Assembly: GCA_015233015.1 (NCBI GenBank)
Contig: JADFYO010000013.1
Coordinates: 1 to 64,000 of the forward strand
Reading direction: 5' to 3'
Source of the DNA: Nitrospirota bacterium
GTDB taxonomy: Bacteria; Nitrospirota; Thermodesulfovibrionia; Thermodesulfovibrionales; Magnetobacteriaceae
DNA: 64,000 nucleotides
The position numbers were made by a program, and so were the translations under genes. Below are positions 23,927 through 32,185 of the stretch, one piece after another (the first letter of the stretch is position 1; the number at the start of each line of letters is the position of its first letter). The notes below the pieces were generated by a model that worked only from the letters and a program-made list of their open reading frames with translations, had not been told where the DNA came from and did not search any database.

Positions 23927-26302
23927 GTGTCAATGAAAACCTTACAAAACAGAATACTGGCAAGCTTTCTTCCTCTGATTATAATTCCGTCTTTAATTAT
24001 AATGACAGTCAGCCTTATAATAATGGAAAGGCAGATTAGTGAATGTTTCGAATCGTTACTCACAAATGGCATCAGGGGAGTTGATGAGGAATTTGAGTCC
24101 ATAGAGCATCGATTTCTTAACATCGCCCGCTCGATAGCCGATGAAGAGGAAATAGTGAGTATGACCGGACATCAGGATGGAAATGCCCTGTCAGGCGTAA
24201 TGCCAAGAATAAAAACACTGTTAGGGGCAAGCAGCATCGGGGTCTTCAACCTGGAAGGAACAATGCTTGCCGGCGGGAACTTCAATGTCCCATCTGAACG
24301 TAAAAAAGACATGTATAAAGATATACTAGCACATGTACTGAAAGGAAAAGATGTAGCCGCCATTATGAAATCGGAAAAAGGAGTTGGGTTTACGGCCTTT
24401 ACTCAAATCAGGGCTAAAGAAAAACCGGTTGGAGTTTTAATGGTTTTCCGGCTTTTGGATTATGACTTATTGGTTAAAATGAAGGCTGCATTTGGGATAG
24501 ACATTATTGTTTATAACGGCGCTCTCCCGCAGGTAACTACTATTACTAAATCCAGCGTATTTACAGACCCTAATCTCAAGGCAGTGATTGCTGAGGTGAA
24601 TACCCGGCAAAGGCAAATCACCAAAGAGATGAAGCTTGGCGGGTTAGACTATTATGCCGCGGTCAAACCTATTAAGTATGAGATGGAGCAAATAGGAGTC
24701 ATGGTAGTTGCCGCATCGGGTGACAAGACATACAGAGAGAGGATGATACTAAAGATAGCCGCTCTGCCGTCTATCGCTTTCCTGTTATTAATTGCCTTCT
24801 ATATATCCCGCCGCGTGTCCTTAAAAATCGTAGGGCCTATTAAGCAATTGTGCAATGTTACGCGGGAGATCTCCGAAGGGTCTCTTTCCGTTATCGTGGA
24901 TATTAAATCAGGGGATGAGGTCGGCGTTTTAGCCGATTCTTTTAACAGGATGATCAACGAGATTAGAAAACACGAGGACAACCTCAACGAGCTTGTTGAG
25001 GAGAAAACCAGTGAATTAACAACTACTAACGCGGAATTGTTAAACGAGATGATAGAACGCAAGCGGGTGCAGGCGCAAAAAGATCTAAGCATGAATCTTC
25101 TGCAGAATATCGCCGACAATGTCCCCGGGGCGATATACCAGTTCAAATTGAATCTGGATGGAAGCTGTTGTTTTCCCTACGCCAGCGCAGCCTTCTATGA
25201 TATATACCGGATACACCCCGAAGAGGTCAGAGAAGATGCCTCAGTGGTATTCACCCGCCTTTACCCGGACTACTACTACGGCTTCAATTCTTCTATCCGG
25301 AAATCGGTCACAGACTGGAAACGATGGCAGCACGAAGGCCGACTAGTACTTGGCGACGGCACGATACGCTGGGTGCTTGGCGGCGCAATGCCGAAACAGG
25401 AACCGGACGGCTCAGTCACATGGCAAGGGTTCGTCATGGATGTCACCGAGCGCAAACTGATTGAAGAGCAATTAGTGGAGTTAAACAGGACACTGGGGCA
25501 GCGCGTAAAAGACGGAATCAACGAAATCGTATATCAGAAGCAACTTCTCGTTCAGCAATCGAAAATGGCGGCGATGGGCGAGATGCTAGGGCTGATAGCG
25601 CATCAGTGGAGGCAGCCTCTGAATGCCATAGGATTAAACGTGCAGGATTTGAAGGACGCGTATGACTTCGGAGAGCTTGATGCGAGAGCCATAGATAATA
25701 TTGTCGATGTAACAATGAACCAGGTAAACTTTATGTCTAAGACTATAGACGATTTCAGGAACTTTTTCAAGCCGTCAAAGACGAAACAACGGTTCGACGT
25801 GAAAAAGAACATAGAGGAAATCATCTCGATGTTTAGTCATGTGTTCAATAAAAACAATGTGGATGTTTCAATAATGGCTGCCGATGAAATATTATTATTT
25901 ACAGAGGGATACCCGAATGAGTTCAAGCAGGTGGTTCTCAACATCCTGAATAACGCAAAAGACGCCATCGTTTCTAACAGAGACAACGCGGCCCCGCCGC
26001 CACAAAAGCGCGGGAAGATAGAGATAACCATAGGAAATAATGAAGGCAGAGATAAAGTGATAATTAAAATACGGGACAGCGGCGGCGGCATTCCTGAAAC
26101 AATAATCGGCAAGATCTTAGAACCATATTATACGACAAAGGGAAAGGAAGGCACGGGACTTGGGCTGCATATGTCAAAAACAATAGTGGAGACGAATATG
26201 GGTGGCACCCTGTCCGTCAGAAATATTATGGAAGCGCCTGAAGGCGCTGAGTTTACAATAACTTTAGCAGTAACAGGCGGCGGCGATGAATTCACAGGAT
26301 AA
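23927..26302 (+). CDS. Membrane sensor histidine kinase (Cache-HAMP-PAS-HisKA-HATPase)
   Basis: The 791-residue protein has TM1 at about 10-33, an extracytoplasmic sensor domain of about 240 residues, TM2 near 275-295, a HAMP domain, a coiled coil, one PAS domain (about 400-515), and a kinase core. The phospho-accepting H559 is in AHQWRQPLN; the ATP-binding domain shows NILNNAKDA, DSGGGIP and GTGLGL. Start is GTG 23927 or ATG 23933. The last 71 bases are repeated at 30663-30733, and the epimerase gene start lies in the second copy. No response regulator is adjacent. Confidence 0.9.
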   Translation: MSMKTLQNRILASFLPLIIIPSLIIMTVSLIIMERQISECFESLLTNGIRGVDEEFESIEHRFLNIARSIADEEEIVSMTGHQDGNALSGVMPRIKTLLGASSIGVFNLEGTMLAGGNFNVPSERKKDMYKDILAHVLKGKDVAAIMKSEKGVGFTAFTQIRAKEKPVGVLMVFRLLDYDLLVKMKAAFGIDIIVYNGALPQVTTITKSSVFTDPNLKAVIAEVNTRQRQITKEMKLGGLDYYAAVKPIKYEMEQIGVMVVAASGDKTYRERMILKIAALPSIAFLLLIAFYISRRVSLKIVGPIKQLCNVTREISEGSLSVIVDIKSGDEVGVLADSFNRMINEIRKHEDNLNELVEEKTSELTTTNAELLNEMIERKRVQAQKDLSMNLLQNIADNVPGAIYQFKLNLDGSCCFPYASAAFYDIYRIHPEEVREDASVVFTRLYPDYYYGFNSSIRKSVTDWKRWQHEGRLVLGDGTIRWVLGGAMPKQEPDGSVTWQGFVMDVTERKLIEEQLVELNRTLGQRVKDGINEIVYQKQLLVQQSKMAAMGEMLGLIAHQWRQPLNAIGLNVQDLKDAYDFGELDARAIDNIVDVTMNQVNFMSKTIDDFRNFFKPSKTKQRFDVKKNIEEIISMFSHVFNKNNVDVSIMAADEILLFTEGYPNEFKQVVLNILNNAKDAIVSNRDNAAPPPQKRGKIEITIGNNEGRDKVIIKIRDSGGGIPETIIGKILEPYYTTKGKEGTGLGLHMSKTIVETNMGGTLSVRNIMEAPEGAEFTITLAVTGGGDEFTG

Positions 26303-26303
26303 G
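26233..26303 (+). repeat. 71-bp direct repeat, left copy
   Basis: This is the end of the kinase gene (AGCGCCTGAAGGCGCTGAGT to GGATAAG). It matches 30663-30733 with four mismatches in 71. Between the two copies lies the SiaABC/HD-GYP operon. Confidence 0.92.
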
Positions 26304-26422
26304 TGCGGAAGCCGCCAACAAGCGGCAGCCCAAACTCAGGGGATAATCCCCCGTCTTGGCGATAGATAAAACGTTGGCGGCAACAGGGGTGAAGGGGGAT
26401 TATCCCCCTTCGTCTTTAATCC
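26304..26422 (-). repeat. Palindromic interspersed repeat, copy C (expanded)
   Basis: This minus-strand copy carries both hairpins of the family plus an extra GGGGATAATCCCC palindrome and a variant middle segment. It begins directly after the left 71-bp repeat. Confidence 0.85.
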
Positions 26423-26462
26423 TCAGACTATTATAATGCGTTCGCCCTGAAAATCTGACTGC

Positions 26463-26514
26463 TTGACTTTGAAATGACAATTTTGGTAACTTAAACTGTG
26501 TCTTTTTTTCGGGG
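26463..26514 (+). repeat. Imperfect 52-bp repeat, left copy (possible IS-end relic)
   Basis: TTGACTTTGAAATGACAATT and the following GGTAACTTAA...TTTTTCGGGG are partly repeated at 30599-30651. The wording ending in TTTTTCGGGG looks like an insertion-sequence end, but no transposase is present. The next gene starts immediately after it. Confidence 0.5.
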
Positions 26515-28743
26515 TTGCGCTTTATGAAGATCAGGAATCTACTTATGCTTATAACAACTGTGAGCATCATAGTATCGATGGTGACTATCACATCGGTTGC
26601 GGTGTTTACAATTAAGAAGCAAGGGCAGGATGATATAAAGAAGTACGAGGCGGAAGAGCTGGCGAAAGTAAGGAATAACCTCAAGGATCTGGCGTACATG
26701 GCCTACGGTATCATAGAGAAGAACGACAAGACCGCTCATGACAAGAAGTTCCTCGAAAAGTACTACGGTCTGCGGCTGAAAGACGCTACAAGCATCGTCG
26801 AGCCGATTCTCCGGGCTAATGCCGCAAGGGTGAAAGAGGGGAAAGCGACTCTCTCTCAGGCGAAAAAGGATGCTGTCGATGCTATAAGCAGCATAAGGTA
26901 TAATAACGGTACCGGATATTTCTGGATTACCGACACGGCACTTCCCTATCCCCGCATGATTATGCACCCGACTTTGCCGGAGCTGGACGGCAAAGTCCTG
27001 AGCGACCCAAAATTCGACTGTGCCCTGGGCAAAAAGCAGAACCTTTTTCAGGCGATGGCAGAGGTTACACAGGCAAAAGGAGAAGGCTTCATTGACTATT
27101 TATGGCCGAAACCAACAAAAGATGGCCTGAGCGCTCAGGTGCCAAAACTTTCTTACGTAAAACTTTTCAGGGAATGGGATATTATTATCGGCACCGGTAT
27201 TTATGTCGATGACGCAGTTCAGGATGCCATGGAAACAAGCAAGAAAGACATAAGCAAAATAAGGTTTGATGGCGGGACCGGATATTTCTGGCTCAACGAC
27301 ACAACACTTCCCTACCCCCGTATGATTATGCACCCGATTTTGCCGGAGCTGGATGGGAAAGTTCTGAACGACCCGATATTCAACTGCGCCATGGGAAAAG
27401 AGAAGAACCTTTTTCAGGCGATGGCAGAGGCATGTGATAATAACGAGGGTGAAGGTTTTGTGGATTATAAATGGCCGAAACCTACAAAAGATGGCCCGAG
27501 CGAGCCTGTCCGGAAACTGTCCTTTGTAAAAGTATACAGGCCGTGGGGATGGATTATAGGTAATGGCGTTTATATCGACAACATAGAGGAAGAAACCGCC
27601 CGGAAGGCCATGTCGATTAATGACCAGGTCAGCAAGGTCATAAGAAAGTTCCTTGTGATCTCGGTAATCGTGCTTATCGCCGGTATAACAACAGCCATCC
27701 TTTTTGCGAAAAGTCTTACCGTGCCAATAAACAAGCTTGCCGACTCAATCAGAAAGATAAATAAAGAGGGCATATACTCGGGCGAATCTCCGGTGGCGGG
27801 CACTGTGGAAACCAAAGAACTGGGACAGATATTCAACAGTATGCTCACAGAACTAAGGAGAGGCGACGCAACAAACAAGGCTCTTCTGAATGAGTTGGCG
27901 GAGCATAACCGAACACTGGAGCAGAAGGTTGCCGAAAGAACGTCTGAGCTTCAGGCCACGCTTGCAGAGGTCAGGGCGGCCAACAATAAGATCCTCAAGA
28001 GCATCAGTTATGCAAAGATGATCCAGAATTCGCTTCTGCCGGATAGCGATATGCTTAAGGCGAACCTGCCGAACAGCCTGTTTTTATGGATGCCTAAGGA
28101 CATCGTCGGCGGAGACATATACTTTACCGAGATTCTCGATGACCATTATCTCGTCGCCATCGTGGACTGCACCGGCCACGGGGTGCCGGGCGCTTTTATG
28201 ACGATGATTGCATCGTCAACCCTGAAAAAAATAATCAACGAAGACCTCTGCAATGACCCCGGAGAGATACTGAAGAGGCTGAACCATGCGGTAAAATCAC
28301 TTTTATTAACCAACTCCGAACACGAACTCTTCGATGTCGGCATGGATGCCGCGGTATGTCTGATAAAACCACGAGAGAAGACATTGGAATTCTCCGGGGC
28401 TAATCTGCCGCTTTACTGCATCGGTAAAGACAAATTGGAGGTACTCAAAGGCGACAGGCAGAGCATAGGATACAAGGACTCGCCTTCAAATATCACATTC
28501 ACGACCGTAAGGATTGCGATATCAGACGATATGTCGTTTTATCTTTCGACCGACGGCTATATAGACCAGACAGGAGGCGATAACGGGTTCTCATTCGGCA
28601 AAAGGCGTTTCAGACTGCTTTTGCATGAGATATGCGGTAGCCCCTTCAGCGCCCAGCAGGAAATGCTTCTTAAAGCCTTCAACGAACATATCGGCGATAA
28701 CGAACGTCTGGATGATGTAACAGTTATAGGGTTTAGTATATAA
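26515..28743 (+). CDS. siaA: SiaA-like phosphatase (double Cache, HAMP, PP2C/SpoIIE)
   Basis: The 742-residue protein has TM1 (about 9-32), two tandem Cache_2-type sensor units (about 126-236 and 247-357, both with GTGYFW and LPYPRMIMHP), TM2 (about 380-400), HAMP, a coiled coil and a C-terminal PP2C-like phosphatase (about 495-742). Metal-binding acidic motifs are DIVGGDIY, VDCTGHGVPGA and DDVTVI. In Pseudomonas SiaA dephosphorylates SiaC in response to a signal. Start is TTG 26515 or ATG 26524. The next two genes are SiaB-like and SiaC-like, supporting the name. Confidence 0.85.
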   Translation: MRFMKIRNLLMLITTVSIIVSMVTITSVAVFTIKKQGQDDIKKYEAEELAKVRNNLKDLAYMAYGIIEKNDKTAHDKKFLEKYYGLRLKDATSIVEPILRANAARVKEGKATLSQAKKDAVDAISSIRYNNGTGYFWITDTALPYPRMIMHPTLPELDGKVLSDPKFDCALGKKQNLFQAMAEVTQAKGEGFIDYLWPKPTKDGLSAQVPKLSYVKLFREWDIIIGTGIYVDDAVQDAMETSKKDISKIRFDGGTGYFWLNDTTLPYPRMIMHPILPELDGKVLNDPIFNCAMGKEKNLFQAMAEACDNNEGEGFVDYKWPKPTKDGPSEPVRKLSFVKVYRPWGWIIGNGVYIDNIEEETARKAMSINDQVSKVIRKFLVISVIVLIAGITTAILFAKSLTVPINKLADSIRKINKEGIYSGESPVAGTVETKELGQIFNSMLTELRRGDATNKALLNELAEHNRTLEQKVAERTSELQATLAEVRAANNKILKSISYAKMIQNSLLPDSDMLKANLPNSLFLWMPKDIVGGDIYFTEILDDHYLVAIVDCTGHGVPGAFMTMIASSTLKKIINEDLCNDPGEILKRLNHAVKSLLLTNSEHELFDVGMDAAVCLIKPREKTLEFSGANLPLYCIGKDKLEVLKGDRQSIGYKDSPSNITFTTVRIAISDDMSFYLSTDGYIDQTGGDNGFSFGKRRFRLLLHEICGSPFSAQQEMLLKAFNEHIGDNERLDDVTVIGFSI

Positions 28744-28771
28744 TAGAAACGACTCAATAGGAGATGATACC

Positions 28772-29326
28772 ATGATTAAACTTCTGGATTTGAAAAAATA
28801 CCTCGATGACAAGGGTATTTTTCTGTACTTCAACGGGCGGATATCACATGATTTGCTGGTTCAACTGGGCGACACCCTGAAACAGAAGCTGAATAGGGAA
28901 GAGGTGGAATCGCAAACGGTTCTGAAAGTCTTTTCCATGTTTGTAGAGCAGATGCAGAACGTAGTGCGGTATTCCGTTTCCAGCGAAACAAACTGCCCCA
29001 CTTCTCCGGCAGATTTTCAGGTGGGCGTTGTGACAGTAGGATATGACGGCAATTATTATTTCGTGGCCAGCGGCAACAAGGTGGCTACAGCCGAGGTCAG
29101 CAGGATAAGGGAAAAACTTGAAAAGATCAGCTCGATGGATAAAGACCAGCTTAAGGCATATTATAAGGAAATGAGAAAGTCAGAGACCCCTGAGGACTCC
29201 GTCGGCGCTGGCCTGGGGTTTATAGAAATGGCCAGAAAAGCCGACAGACCGCTGGAATTCGAATTTTCCGAATTAAATGACAGGGAATCTTTCTTCTCAC
29301 TAATAACTCTAATAAGCAGGGGGTGA
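28772..29326 (+). CDS. siaB: SiaB-like protein kinase
   Basis: The 184-residue protein is of the SiaB family (DUF6272), an anti-sigma-factor-like GHKL kinase. The N-box-like stretch EQMQNVVRYS (about 57-66) and the glycine-rich GAGLGFIEMARKA near 148-160 fit its ATP site. In the known system it phosphorylates SiaC, opposing SiaA. AGGAG precedes the ATG. The gene follows siaA by 28 bp and precedes siaC by 3 bp. Confidence 0.85.
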   Translation: MIKLLDLKKYLDDKGIFLYFNGRISHDLLVQLGDTLKQKLNREEVESQTVLKVFSMFVEQMQNVVRYSVSSETNCPTSPADFQVGVVTVGYDGNYYFVASGNKVATAEVSRIREKLEKISSMDKDQLKAYYKEMRKSETPEDSVGAGLGFIEMARKADRPLEFEFSELNDRESFFSLITLISRG

Positions 29327-29329
29327 ACT

Positions 29330-29719
29330 ATGAAGGGACTTGCTATAGATGCTACAAAGAGCACTCCGTGGATTTATTTCGATCAGGAAAATAACATTCT
29401 GGAGATCAACGGAGAATCATATCCTGAAAATACATCGGAATTTTACGAACCTTTGTTTAAGTGGCTCGATATGCGCCTCGGCGAACTGCATGAGGAGAGC
29501 TTTACCATAAATATTGCCCTGAAATACTTCAACAGCAGTTCTTCGAAGATACTGATGAACCTGTTTGAAAGACTTGAAAAATATTCCGAAAGGGGTAAAA
29601 ATATCGCCGTGAACTGGATTTATGATAAAGCGGATGAAAGCTGCCTCGAATATGGAGAGGAGTTCAAAGAAGACCTGACAACTCTGAAATTCAATCTTGT
29701 GGAGAAGGCAGGAGGTTAA
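29330..29719 (+). CDS. siaC: SiaC-like partner-switch protein (DUF1987)
   Basis: The 129-residue protein belongs to the SiaC/DUF1987 family. The core LKYFNSSSSKILMNLF (about 64-79) corresponds to the conserved segment containing the phosphorylated Thr of SiaC; here serines occupy the site (S69-S72). When unphosphorylated, Pseudomonas SiaC binds and activates the diguanylate cyclase SiaD. In this operon the next gene encodes an HD-GYP protein, so that is the likely partner. Confidence 0.85.
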   Translation: MKGLAIDATKSTPWIYFDQENNILEINGESYPENTSEFYEPLFKWLDMRLGELHEESFTINIALKYFNSSSSKILMNLFERLEKYSERGKNIAVNWIYDKADESCLEYGEEFKEDLTTLKFNLVEKAGG

Positions 29720-29721
29720 AA

Positions 29722-30576
29722 GTGGCTGAAGACGCAATGTTTAGCGAAGAGGAGCAGGTGCTCATGCAGGCCGCGAAAGTGGCCGGGGATGAGCGTTATA
29801 AAGATTCGCCACTGCGTGACGAGTTCATGTATTTGGCTAACCAGTATAAGAGATTGCTGAGACAGGTCAGGCGGGTGATCAGCTTGAGCGATAAGCAGCA
29901 AAGCAGCCTGAGCTTCGAACTGGAGCTGGCCTTTGAAAGTTTTATCCGCACCCTGGTCACCACCATTGACGCTAAGCACAAATTCACAGCCGGACACTCG
30001 GCGCGCGTTACAGAATATGTTCTGTTTCTCGGCAACAAAATGGGCTTCAGCTTTGAAGACATGGAAGTGCTCAAATATGCAGGATTACTCCACGATATTG
30101 GTAAAATCGGCATTCCCGACGCAGTGCTGACTAAAAACGGACCGTTTTCGCCCGAGGAACGCCTGATAATGAATGGTCACCCGGCCCTGACGGGGCGGAT
30201 ATTGTCCGGCATCCGTCTGCCCCGTAATTTGCGTGAGGTTCCCCATATGGCGGAATGCCACCACGAGAAGATGGACGGTACCGGTTATCCTTACGGCCTG
30301 AAAGGAGAGGATATTCCGTTTTTCTCCAGAATCCTCGCCGTAGGCGATGTGTTCGACGCACTGACCTCACGTCGCGATTATCCAAAATACATCGATGGAA
30401 AAACTCTGAGCGCTGAGCCGATGTCCTTATATATGGCATTTGCAATCCTTGCGAAGGACCAGAACATTCATTTTGATCCAACCGTAGTGTCTGTAGTCCT
30501 TAATCACCGGACAGAATTTGAAACCATGTATCAATATCTGCACGCCAACCAGGCCGGCTGGTGGCTTGAGAGTTAG
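29722..30576 (+). CDS. HD-GYP domain c-di-GMP phosphodiesterase with N-terminal stalk
   Basis: The 284-residue protein starts at GTG, set by AGGAGG 7 nt upstream. Residues 1-75 form a helical stalk (YKRLLRQVRRVISLSDKQQ), followed by an HD-GYP domain with complete metal and substrate motifs: GHSARV (91-96), HDIGKIGIPD (124-133), NGHPALTGRI and HHEKMDGTGYP (180-190). These residues predict hydrolysis of c-di-GMP in the cytoplasm. No membrane segment or receiver domain is present. It is the last gene of the SiaABC operon, 2 bp after siaC, in the place of the usual SiaD cyclase. Confidence 0.9.
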   Translation: MAEDAMFSEEEQVLMQAAKVAGDERYKDSPLRDEFMYLANQYKRLLRQVRRVISLSDKQQSSLSFELELAFESFIRTLVTTIDAKHKFTAGHSARVTEYVLFLGNKMGFSFEDMEVLKYAGLLHDIGKIGIPDAVLTKNGPFSPEERLIMNGHPALTGRILSGIRLPRNLREVPHMAECHHEKMDGTGYPYGLKGEDIPFFSRILAVGDVFDALTSRRDYPKYIDGKTLSAEPMSLYMAFAILAKDQNIHFDPTVVSVVLNHRTEFETMYQYLHANQAGWWLES

Positions 30577-30598
30577 CTCTCCCAAGTGGTAAGCCCGG

Positions 30599-30651
30599 TT
30601 GACTTCGAAAAGACAAAAGGGGTAACTTAACTATGTGTCCACTTTTTCGGG
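30599..30651 (+). repeat. Imperfect 53-bp repeat, right copy (possible IS-end relic)
   Basis: TTGACTTCGAAAAGACAAAA and the following GGTAACTTAA...CTTTTTCGGG resemble 26463-26514 in the same orientation. It lies between the HD-GYP gene and the right 71-bp repeat. Confidence 0.5.
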
Positions 30652-30662
30652 TGAACATCAGC

Positions 30663-30733
30663 AGCGTCTGAAGGCGCTGAGTTTACAATAACTTTAGCAT
30701 TAACAGGCGGTGGCGATGAATTTACAGGATAAG
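30663..30733 (+). repeat. 71-bp direct repeat, right copy
   Basis: This is a copy of the kinase gene end at 26233-26303. It supplies the ribosome-binding region and first codons of the epimerase gene. Confidence 0.92.
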
Positions 30734-31744
30734 AAGAAAATACTGGTAACGGGAGGGGCTGGGTTCATAGGCTTTCACCTGTGTAAGAGACTGACTGAGC
30801 ACGGGTTTGACGTTGTGACTGTTGACAATCTCAACGACTACTACGATGTCCGGATAAAACACAACAGACTCAAGCTGCTTGAAAGTGCGGCGAATTTCCG
30901 GTTTGTCAGGATGGATATTGCTGACAGGGCGGCCATGGAGAATCTCTTTGCCGCAGAGAAATTCGATTATGTAGTAAATCTGGCCGCACAGGCGGGCGTC
31001 AGGTATTCTATAAAAAATCCACACGCCTATATTGAAAGCAACATCATTGGCTTTGCCAATATACTGGAAGGCTGCCGGCACAATAAAGTAAAACACCTCA
31101 TCTTTGCCTCGTCGAGTTCCGTATATGGGGCAAACACAAACATCCCTTTTTCAGTGCGCCACAATGTTGACCATCCCATGTCGCTTTATGCGGCGACAAA
31201 GAAATCTAACGAGCTGCTTGCCCACACGTATAGCAGCCTGTATGGGCTGCCTTGTACGGGGCTTAGGTTTTTTACCGTTTACGGCCCATGGGGGCGCCCG
31301 GATATGGCCCTGTTTCTCTTCATAAAGGCTATCCTCGAGGACAGGGCAATCGATGTCTTTAACCACGGCAATATGAGACGCGACTTTACCTATATTGACG
31401 ACATCGTGGAGGGCGTTTTCAGATTAATTGAACGCATCCCAACACCTAACCCCGCATGGAATGGCAAGAAGCCTGACCCATCGTCAAGTTATGCCCCATA
31501 CAAACTTTACAACATCGGCAACAATAAACCCGTCGGCCTGATGGAATTTATCGAAATAATCGAAACCACGCTGGGGAAAACGGCAAAGAAAAACCTCCTG
31601 CCAATGCAGCAAGGCGATGTTGCCGAGACATATGCCGACATAGACGAACTCACCAGAGACACAGGCTTTACACCTTCTACACCACTGGAGGCCGGAATAG
31701 GAAACTTCGTCGCGTGGTACAAGGAGTATTTTAATATCTCTTAA
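30716..31744 (+). CDS. NAD-dependent sugar epimerase (UDP-glucuronate 4-epimerase type)
   Basis: The ~342-residue extended SDR protein has the NAD-binding motif TGGAGFIG near the N-terminus, the catalytic YAATK (Y at about 154 of the ATG form) with SSSSVYG, and DNLNDYYDVRIK plus NPHAYIESNI, which are typical of UDP-glucuronate 4-epimerases. It would provide UDP-galacturonate or a similar sugar for surface polysaccharide. ATG 30716 is chosen; GTG 30710 is also in frame. The first codons lie inside the duplicated 71-bp segment. Its end overlaps the convergent FabZ-like gene by 14 bp. Confidence 0.88.
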   Translation: MNLQDKKKILVTGGAGFIGFHLCKRLTEHGFDVVTVDNLNDYYDVRIKHNRLKLLESAANFRFVRMDIADRAAMENLFAAEKFDYVVNLAAQAGVRYSIKNPHAYIESNIIGFANILEGCRHNKVKHLIFASSSSVYGANTNIPFSVRHNVDHPMSLYAATKKSNELLAHTYSSLYGLPCTGLRFFTVYGPWGRPDMALFLFIKAILEDRAIDVFNHGNMRRDFTYIDDIVEGVFRLIERIPTPNPAWNGKKPDPSSSYAPYKLYNIGNNKPVGLMEFIEIIETTLGKTAKKNLLPMQQGDVAETYADIDELTRDTGFTPSTPLEAGIGNFVAWYKEYFNIS

Positions 31745-32153
31745 TAATGTCTTTGTTAACCGAGGTGAGCGTTATCTCAGCCGAAGAGATAACCTCCCCC
31801 TCAACGCTGACCCTTGCCCTGAAGACGTATAAAGGGGGAAATTTCTTTGTCAGCTCTGACTCTATGATGAGAACATCGCCCGCTACCGCTGGTTTGATGT
31901 GGTGGGCGTCGTTTATCATTGTCAGAAACGCCATTTCTATTTCCTCCGCTTCGAGGATAAGCCCTGAGGCCTGGGCCATTGCCTCTACAAGCAGCACGAA
32001 AGGGAAGCTGCCTGAGGTACCGATAACCTCTTCGCCCGCTGTAACCGTTTTCAACGCCTTAATGCGCTGCCCCTTGTCTATGGTCAGCACCTTCTCGATA
32101 AATATGAATGGCGCGGCGTGAGGCAGCCGGTTAACTAATTCCTGTTTGTTCAT
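31731..32153 (-). CDS. FabZ-like hotdog dehydratase, altered active-site motif
   Basis: The 140-residue protein has the FabZ/FabA hotdog fold pattern: RLPHAAPFIFIEKVL at the N-terminus and LLVEAMAQASG in the central helix, with a plausible His (H12) and Glu. The usual FPGHPxMPG segment is replaced by GTSGSFPFVLL, so dehydratase activity is uncertain. It may be a 3-hydroxyacyl-ACP dehydratase variant used for a special acyl chain. It precedes neither fab genes nor lpxA here. Confidence 0.75.
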   Translation of the reverse strand: MNKQELVNRLPHAAPFIFIEKVLTIDKGQRIKALKTVTAGEEVIGTSGSFPFVLLVEAMAQASGLILEAEEIEMAFLTMINDAHHIKPAVAGDVLIIESELTKKFPPLYVFRARVSVEGEVISSAEITLTSVNKDIIKRY

Positions 32154-32185
32154 CTATTGATCCTATGTGTTGGCAGCCTCGGCCA

